This document shows positions 58,084 to 64,000 of a DNA stretch of 64,000 bases, one piece after another (positions within the stretch are counted from its first letter, which is position 1; every line of letters begins with the position of its first letter). The notes beneath the pieces are model-generated. The model was not told the origin of the DNA. It saw only the letters and a program-made list of their open reading frames with translations, and ran no database searches. The stretch spans positions 25,608,531 to 25,672,530 of the forward strand of contig NC_088910.1 in the NCBI RefSeq assembly GCF_963576675.1, given 5' to 3'. This DNA comes from Euphorbia lathyris. Lineage: Eukaryota > Streptophyta > Magnoliopsida > Malpighiales > Euphorbiaceae. The position numbers and the translations under genes were made by a program.

Positions 58084-58460
58084 TTCTTTTTTGAAAAGAA
58101 AAGCCGTAGCTCTCCGATCAGCCCTGTTGTGGGTGGATGAAATGGGACTGTCAAACATGGTATTTGAAACAGATGCGCTAGCCGTGGTACAAGGGGTGCA
58201 AACAGGGAGAACTGACCTATCAGACAAAGGAGCAGTTTTCCAAGATTGCAAGGTTATTATCGGTTCAAATGATTGATTTTCAATTAATTATATTTCGCGT
58301 TTATCGAATGAGGTTGCTTATGTTATTGCAAGGCAAGCTCGTTCTTATGCTAACACTTTTGTTTCTTTTTCGATTCTGGAGTGGCTTGTTGATGTACTGG
58401 CTTTCGATGTAGTTACCAATTGATCAATAAAGTCGTTTTTTGCCTCAAAAAAAAAAAAAG
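58084..58460 (+). mobile_element. 5'-truncated LINE tail with A-run
   Basis: 58085-58275 reads as RNase H (AVALRSALLWVDEMGLSNMV, ETDALAVVQGV). A stop follows, then RLSNEVAYVIARQARSY and a tail ending TTGCCTC plus 13 A. The left edge carries the 15-bp word GGGAGACTCAATGTT at 58069-58083, which is found again at 58808-58822. Confidence 0.75.
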
Positions 58461-58807
58461 ACCATGCATTAAATCAGAATACAAGATTTGAACAATGAAA
58501 TCTGGAGGACTAGTATGTCACTCCATCAGTCCTGACATAGAACAGGATGCCCTTGCAAGTTCATGGACAACATTAGTCGCAGAATGACTAGCAAAAATGA
58601 TACTAACATCATTACGAATGAATCAACCTATTATAATCATCAAGAACAAGGCTGTAATAAGATGGGCAGGTTGATTAAGATCTAAACCACTACCTCTGCA
58701 TCAATTTCAACAAAATAGCCGTCCATACCCTTTCTATTGAGCCAACTTAAAGCTTCTAGAATGCCCATAGCTTTCTTTACACGAGGCAAGAAATCACCCC
58801 ACACAAG
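58461..58807 (-). mobile_element. LINE RNase H fragment, opposite strand
   Basis: On the minus strand it reads RVKKAMGILEALSWLNRKGM and VEIDAEVVV, then stops, then NVVHELARAS, another LINE RNase H of a different subfamily. It shares a border with the A-run of the neighbouring plus-strand tail and ends at the second copy of GGGAGACTCAATGTT. Confidence 0.65.
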
Positions 58808-58822
58808 GGGAGACTCAATGTT

Positions 58823-59078
58823 AAAGTCATACTAACTAACAACTATTATACATTTGTGAGTATATTTTACATATTTCTTGAAATTAGAACATAAATAGAA
58901 CAATATATATTTAGTACATTTTTGTTGTTATATTTTTTTTATAGAAAAATAAAACATAAATAGCAAAAATATTTATCTTTATAAAGAAAAAAATTGTTTA
59001 GACCAAGTAATACATGTTATCATCAATTTTAAATCATTAAAAATATGTTTCTTTTTAGTTTATTATTTATTTTGTATC
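58823..59078. other. AT-rich spacer
   Basis: Simple AT-rich sequence before the SINE. Nothing recognised. Confidence 0.4.
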
Positions 59079-59088
59079 CATTTCACAT

Positions 59089-59229
59089 GTTTTTTTATAT
59101 AAAATTTGCGCACAATGCGCTTACATTAAAGAAGAAAGAAAAATCCCCATCAGACCAAATGTGATTCGAACCCATGACCACCCTAGTCATAGGTAAACTC
59201 TCAACCACTAGGCTAAGAGCTTCACCACG
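59089..59229 (-). mobile_element. tRNA-derived SINE
   Basis: On the minus strand: a box A-like TTAGCCTAGTGGTTGAGA, box B GGGTTCGAATC, a short body and a tail of T/A. It is flanked by a 10-bp duplication CATTTCACAT (59079-59088, 59230-59239). 141 bp. It does not fold as a full tRNA gene. Confidence 0.8.
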
Positions 59230-59507
59230 CATTTCACATATAAATGAATATATATTTTGAAACAAAATTTCTTTTACACTATAAGGTATAAGAATAAAAT
59301 ATATACAAATTAATGAAATACAAGAAAATTAATAATAACTTAAATTTTTTAATTTATTTATATATGCATTTGTATTTAAAAAAAATTAAACTGAACCGCA
59401 AACTTGCACGGGCTTAGAACTAGTTTACTAATTAATATTTTTTTTGGTAACGAGAAGAGGGTGAAAACCCAAACAAAACAAAAACAAAGAAAAGAAAACT
59501 AATTAAT

Positions 59508-60115
59508 AGAGATGTAAATGGGGCAGGACGGATGGGGAATGCATTTCCCATCCCTGTCCCTGTCTACTCAGGGATTCATCATCCCAATCTATGCAAGCTA
59601 AACAGGGACAAATTGATCCCCATCCCCACTCCCGTGGAGAATTCTCGTCCCCACGGGATCCCCATTCACCGTTTACAAATGTTCCAAAAACGTTATCTAC
59701 ATTCTCCATTCCCCATTCACTGCGGCCAATCACTGTTTATGTTTAAAAAATTAGTAAAGACAAAATCATTTAGGAAACAGTGGATAATAATATAAAGTAT
59801 TAACAACCATTCTCGAAATTTTCAAATAAAACAAAAACTAAAAATTGAAAACAACCAATCACCTAATTAAAATGTACTTAAATCATCCAAAAAAAATCAA
59901 TTATCACGGGAAATAATCGGGGATCCTCATCGGGGATTAACGGGACAGAGACGGGGATCCCCGCGGGCCGGGGATACCTTTCCCCATCCCATCTCCATCA
60001 TGGGGAACAAAATTATCCCCATCCTCGTCCCATAGGATCCTTATCAGGGATTCTCTGTCCCCATCGGTGCAGGTCACCGATGGGGACGGGGAATCCCCGC
60101 CCCATTTGCATCTCT
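59508..60115. mobile_element. Mutator-like MITE with long inverted ends
   Basis: Ends AGAGATGTAAATGGGGC and its near complement GCCCCATTTGCATCTCT. The adjacent flanks share ACTAATTA (59498-59505 within a 10-base window, and 60116-60123), consistent with a worn 9-10 bp Mutator-type duplication. The inner ends are full of GGGGAT/ATCCCC words. A short extra copy of such sequence (CATCCCCGTCTCATAGGATCC) lies just right of it at 60127. The frames at 59503-59795 follow from these words. Confidence 0.7.
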
Positions 60116-60145
60116 ACTAATTATCCTCATCCCCGTCTCATAGGA

Positions 60146-60437
60146 TCCTATGTGAGTGTTGGCCAAGCCGATCCTCATAAAAAATAGCCTAGAGGCCTAC
60201 AGGAGGCACATTACACTCGTGACGACCCAAAGGAAAGGACCTGCGAAGTTCGCAATCCAGTCAGCAGCCTGATTACCTTCACGAAACGTATGAATCGGAC
60301 TCAGCTCCCAATCTCGACTCTTGTACTCCCGACATCTCATCAACAACCATGCTAATCAGTAGTGCCTGTGAGTCTCTCCATGTATCATCGTCAGGACAGT
60401 CTGTGAATCAAGCTTCACTTGGACCCTTCTTGTCACG
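60146..60437 (-). mobile_element. LINE RNase H fragment
   Basis: On the minus strand: VKLDSQTVLTMIHGETHRHY, a stop, then WELSPIHTFREGNQAADWIA, the second half of a plant LINE RNase H. There is no clear A-run or target duplication. Confidence 0.65.
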
Positions 60438-61211
60438 TCCGTGTCTAAAATTTGCAATCTTTATTTTTCGAAATAGATGAGGTTAATTAATTATGAATTT
60501 AAGTTTATTATAGAATTTAGTTTAATGTTTTAAGTGTTAATTAAAAGTTTTTAGTAAATTTTATAAAAAAAATTAAAATTAAAATGACCAAAATCATTAT
60601 TCTTCTAATTAGAAATCATACATATATAATTATATGTATACTTTGTACATTCAATTTCATGTGATGCCAAATGAACAAAACGTGGCATCAAATTAATATA
60701 CACTAAAACCACTTCTCAATAATCTAGTTAATCTATGTAATATGTCAATATTTAGAATAGAGGTGGCACTCGTTTAAGTTTTTTCAAAAACTTGTATCAA
60801 TTTAGTTTTTCAAAAATGTATATAAAACATCCTCTATATATACATATGGATTATTTCTCAATGGGTATTACGCATTCATGAGTAACTTTGAAAAATGTAT
60901 AAATTTATTAAGATAACTTGAAAATAACAAATTACAAAACATGGAACTATAAATACAACATGGAAATTCGTGTATTATACATCTTTTCCAACAAAAGAAA
61001 AGAAAAGAAATACTTGTTGGTCTTATTGAACTTTAATTGCTTTCTTCAATAATAAAGATGGAAGATTCTATCCGAATATAACCTTGAAAACAATAATTTT
61101 TTACTTACTTACCCTTTATAAAAGTTTATCAAATAACTGAAGTTATACTAACGTAGCTACAAGTTTTTGTTTCAATGTGATTTATAATTCCAATGTAACC
61201 TAGTCAATATT
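60438..61211. other. AT-rich intergenic DNA
   Basis: No reading frame or element ends recognised. Confidence 0.4.
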
Positions 61212-61223
61212 AATGACAAATCC

Positions 61224-61483
61224 AATGTGATTTATTTTAAGGCTTCGCCCTTCCTTTGAGTTCTTAAAGTTCAACCACATTTACAGGGAACAGAACCGGG
61301 TTGCGGATCGCTTGGCGGCAGCTGGGCATGAGGGGATGTTAGGTGTTTCTACCCTTTCTGATCCTCCCATCTTTCTTTCGTCTCTTCTTTTAGAGGATAG
61401 GATTGAGGTTAGCCTTCCTAGGCTGATCCCGGGTTAGTCTTCTTTGTTTGTTTGTTTTCCTTTCCTGTTTCTACCAAAAAAAA
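61224..61483 (+). mobile_element. Strongly 5'-truncated LINE, same family as 8259-8804
   Basis: It is flanked by ATGACAAATCCA (61212-61223 and 61484-61495), with an A-run at the right end. From about 61240 it matches the tail of the minus-strand LINE at 8259-8804 (NRVADRLAAAGH, GVSTLS, then SLPRLIPG and a stop near 61435) and shares the GTTTGTTTGTTTTCC 3' untranslated end. Some 15 bases at the 5' edge (ATGTGATTTATTTTA) do not clearly match and may be filler. Confidence 0.8.
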
Positions 61484-61495
61484 ATGACAAATCCA

Positions 61496-62204
61496 TTCCA
61501 TTACTGATATTCCAATACTATTAAATTTGTCCGATTAATCCATCATAAAACTTCTCAATTCTACACCTATAAATGCATTCAACTTTTAAAATTGAAAAAA
61601 ATCATACGGAGTATGTAACAATGTAACAAAATTCCAATTTAATTTAAGTATGGTATAATAATTTAAAATAGTTTATAATATAAAAGAAATTTTATGGCAT
61701 TTGTATAATTTGATTAAATAAATAATGTTTAAATTTATTCTAATATTTTCGAGCATGATAAGTTTTATCTCTTATCTAACAAAAAATTTGATTGGTATGA
61801 CCATTATTTGATTGTCGTATTGAACTTTACAAACAAGTTTCTAGATAAAATGTAGTTTCATTGTAACTATGGTGATAACATAGTAAATACTTTAGGTAAT
61901 ATTTTTATGATTAATTTATAGGTAACTGACTTGAAGACTATTTGAATCCGCTTTTTGAAATATCTTTTTAGCTTTTCACATAAAAAATAGAGACTATAAT
62001 GTTTGGTTAGATTTATTAAAAATTACTTTTAGCTTTTTTGATAGATAAAAACATGTTGATGTCTTCAATTCTGAATACATTTTTCGGTCTGTCTTCCGAT
62101 GACCTGAATCAACAGCAAACAGTTAGGGATGGTCCGGAATCTAGTGTCCCCTCTCTGATGCTTTAAGTCAATACCGATGCTTAAGTCAATAGAATACTTA
62201 AGAG
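61496..62204. other. AT-rich intergenic DNA
   Basis: No reading frame, element ends or repeats of note before the Tourist element at 62208. Confidence 0.4.
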
Positions 62205-62207
62205 TAA

Positions 62208-63045
62208 GGGGGCGTTTGGTTCGGGGTCTTTAGGAATGAGAATGAGAATGAGAGGGTTTCATTCCCTTTGTTCTTGTTTGTTTAACAAAAAAATTCATTC
62301 CCTTTACCCATTTTAGATTATAGGATTACCCCACTTTAGGTTAACCCATTACGCCAAATCTTGTAGGGAATTGGATTCCCTTTCCCAATTTTTTTGTTCT
62401 TTTTATTTTATCGAACCACAAATCTCTAAAATTTATGAAATTTCAGAATTTCAGAATTTCTGAAATTTTTGAAATTCCAGAATTTTCAAAAAGTCCAAAA
62501 TTTCTGGAATTTCTAAAATTTCAAAATTTTTGGAATTTCAAAATTTTTGAAATTCTAAAATTTCTAGATTCTGGAATTCTAGAATTTCTGGATTCTAGAA
62601 TTTTTGAAATTCTAGAATTTCTGGATTCTAGAATTTCTGAAATTCTAGAATTTTCAAAATTCCAGAATTTTTGAACTTCCAAAATTTCTAGAATTTCAGA
62701 ATATCTGGAATTTCAGCATTTCTAAAATTTCAGAATTTTTGAAATTCCAGAAATTCTAGATTCTGGAATTTCAGAATTTCCGGATTCTGGAATTTTAAAA
62801 ATTCCAGAATTTCAAAATTTTTAAATTCAAGTTCCAAAATTTCCAGAATTTAATAATTTTTGAAGTTCAAGAATTTTTTGAAATTCTAGAAATCTGAAAG
62901 TTCAAAAATTCCAGAGGTTTGAAATTGCATTCCCTTTCCTAAACATAACCAAACACATAGGGGAATCAATGCTTATTCCTTTCATTTCCTTTGGTTTCCC
63001 TTTCTTCATTCCTTTTCCCTTACCTCATGTGAACCAAACGCCCCC
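62208..63045. mobile_element. Tourist-like MITE, copy 2, internally expanded
   Basis: Ends GGGGGCGTTTGGTTC and GAACCAAACGCCCCC are perfect inverted repeats, flanked by TAA (62205-62207, 63046-63048). The outer about 190 bp on the left and 120 bp on the right match the 303-bp MITE at 22373-22675 in reverse orientation. The middle is replaced by a repeat described separately, making it 838 bp. Confidence 0.88.
62425..62925. repeat. Degenerate short-motif array inside the Tourist MITE
   Basis: About 500 bp of irregular tandem copies of GAATTTC, GAAATTC, CTAGAATTT and CCAGAATTT words, period about 9-11 bases. Because the motif is near-palindromic, both strands read alike. Open frames across it (F, E, I, L, K, S only) are artefacts. 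Confidence 0.9.
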
Positions 63046-63059
63046 TAAGTAATAACTTG

Positions 63060-64000
63060 AAATCATTTAATGAGATATTGTAAATAGTGAACGTACCTGG
63101 AGCTCAGTTTCCAAGGCTATTTATAGATAATTACATACCTAAAATGTAATGCACTTTATACGTATCAACTTTGATCAGGTTCGGCCAAGCACATTTCCAT
63201 GTGTAGACTATTGGTTGGCTTCAGACTCCTTTCTTTTTATGTCATTCCATAATATCTGCATGGTCCATGGATTAGGAGAGTGCCTTTGAGGTCTGCAACG
63301 CTCATTGGTCCATGTGTGAAACATGTCCCACAGAGCGACGGAAGTCGTTCATATTCTAAGTAAACCCATTATTGTGATTGTCTGTATCAATCCGAAGCTT
63401 TGATTGAAGTTCACATACAAATTCAACATCGATAAAGACCCTAGCATAGTGTCCAAACTCCCCATTTACAGTGTTATGATCAAATTTGATAGGCCCCCAA
63501 CAACACGAGCAATGCTAGCTATTATTCTAGTGTCCCAAAACTCCCAGGGTAGATTGTAGAACCTTACCCAGACCTGGGCAGAGGTGGATTTATGCATATC
63601 AGGTTAAATCCCGGGGTCCAGGGCGAGAAGCTGATAATGCCCGGCTTCAGCGAAATAGCTCCATTTTCCCAAATAGATTGAATTGCATTTTCATTCGGCA
63701 TGATTATCTGATAAAAACATTTCCCTAGAGAAATAAGCTTCTAATCTAAATTACATTTCCATACCTGACTCAGTTTTTTCTTCAGCTCGGCGTGTCTCTA
63801 GGGGCGATCACCCTTGTTCAGCGAAATACGACCAATGACCGAGTGTTGGAAAGACTTGACTCGTTCATCATAGATGTCTTGTTGAACCTTAATCGATTGA
63901 ACCCTCCATCCTCTGATACCATCGGCAGGACTGGCGCATGAATAGAGACAGGGATCGTGCCTTTTAGCATATCCGCAAAGGAGGACTTCTTCGAGGATGA
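63060..64000 (-). pseudogene. DUF4283-type ORF1 of a LINE or related retroelement, truncated by the window
   Basis: On the minus strand, with several stops and frame slips, the sequence reads SSSKKSSFADMLKG, IMPNENAIQSIWENGA, WVRFYNLPWEFWDTRI and HYARVFIDVEF, the layout of the plant DUF4283 domain found in ORF1 of L1-type LINEs. Its start lies right of the window. Stops near 63810, 63760 and 63350 make it dead. It could be the 5' part of a LINE; no RT sequence follows on the left, where the Tourist MITE begins. Confidence 0.65.

Noticed and set aside
59150..59229. tRNA gene candidate on the minus strand
   Set aside because: Same reason: SINE head with a 10-bp target duplication and no tRNA 3' half.
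62435..62674. 79-residue open frame
   Set aside because: Translation of the GAATTTC motif array; composition limited to a few residues.

Overview
This is nuclear DNA of a flowering plant, almost certainly a eudicot. It is AT-rich, with intron-split genes of classic plant families (a TFL1/FT-type BFT gene, the XBAT33 ubiquitin ligase, a PORR organelle RNA-binding protein) in a matrix of plant transposable elements: Athila, Tat and Sirevirus-type LTR elements, L1-type LINE tails carrying a plant RNase H, Au-type SINEs, and Stowaway, Tourist and hAT MITEs. Nothing prokaryotic is present: no CRISPR array, operon or phage.

Layout. 1-4525: 5' part of an Athila-type Ty3/gypsy element on the minus strand (broken ORF1, leader, tRNA-Asp primer site, 1.5-kb LTR). 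4526-11370: gene-free, with a Tourist MITE, a foldback element holding a hAT element that itself holds a Stowaway MITE, and a 5'-truncated LINE. 11437-12523: BFT (+, four exons). 13243-18743: XBAT33 (-, ten exons), convergent with BFT, with a SINE and a GC-rich TIR element in its introns. 18744-28640: gene-free, with three 5'-truncated LINEs and a Tourist MITE. 28640-30040: single-exon PORR gene (-). 31300-32008: decayed E2 ubiquitin-conjugating-enzyme-like gene (-) whose catalytic cysteine position is serine. 32270-55557: one Sirevirus-type Ty1/copia element (-) swollen to 23.3 kb by a solo LTR (35520-37104) in its env-like ORF and a 10.1-kb Tat-type Ty3/gypsy element (39869-49987) in its RT/RNase H region. 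55563-64000: fragments of a CACTA-like element, a gypsy-type ORF1, four LINE RNase H tails, a SINE, a Mutator-like MITE, a Tourist MITE swollen by a short-motif repeat, and a DUF4283 ORF1 fragment.

The living content is probably three genes (BFT, XBAT33, PORR); they belong to unrelated pathways and there is no sign of a joint function. The insertion order can be read from target-site duplications: TAATT for the copia element, TCCAC for the solo LTR, ATTGG for the Tat element. LTR divergence by eye (about 2-3 % for copia, about 1.8 % over the shared Tat segment) agrees with the nesting order.

The least ordinary items are an antisense, apparently spliced reading frame between pol and the 3' LTR of the Tat element, followed by three unrelated tandem arrays (44, about 63 and 46 bp units); the Tourist MITE whose interior is a roughly 500-bp array of a degenerate GAATTTC/GAAATTC motif; and the E2-like relic lacking its catalytic cysteine. 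I did not find a convincing new multi-gene system. All family assignments come from recognising motifs by eye; no database search was run.
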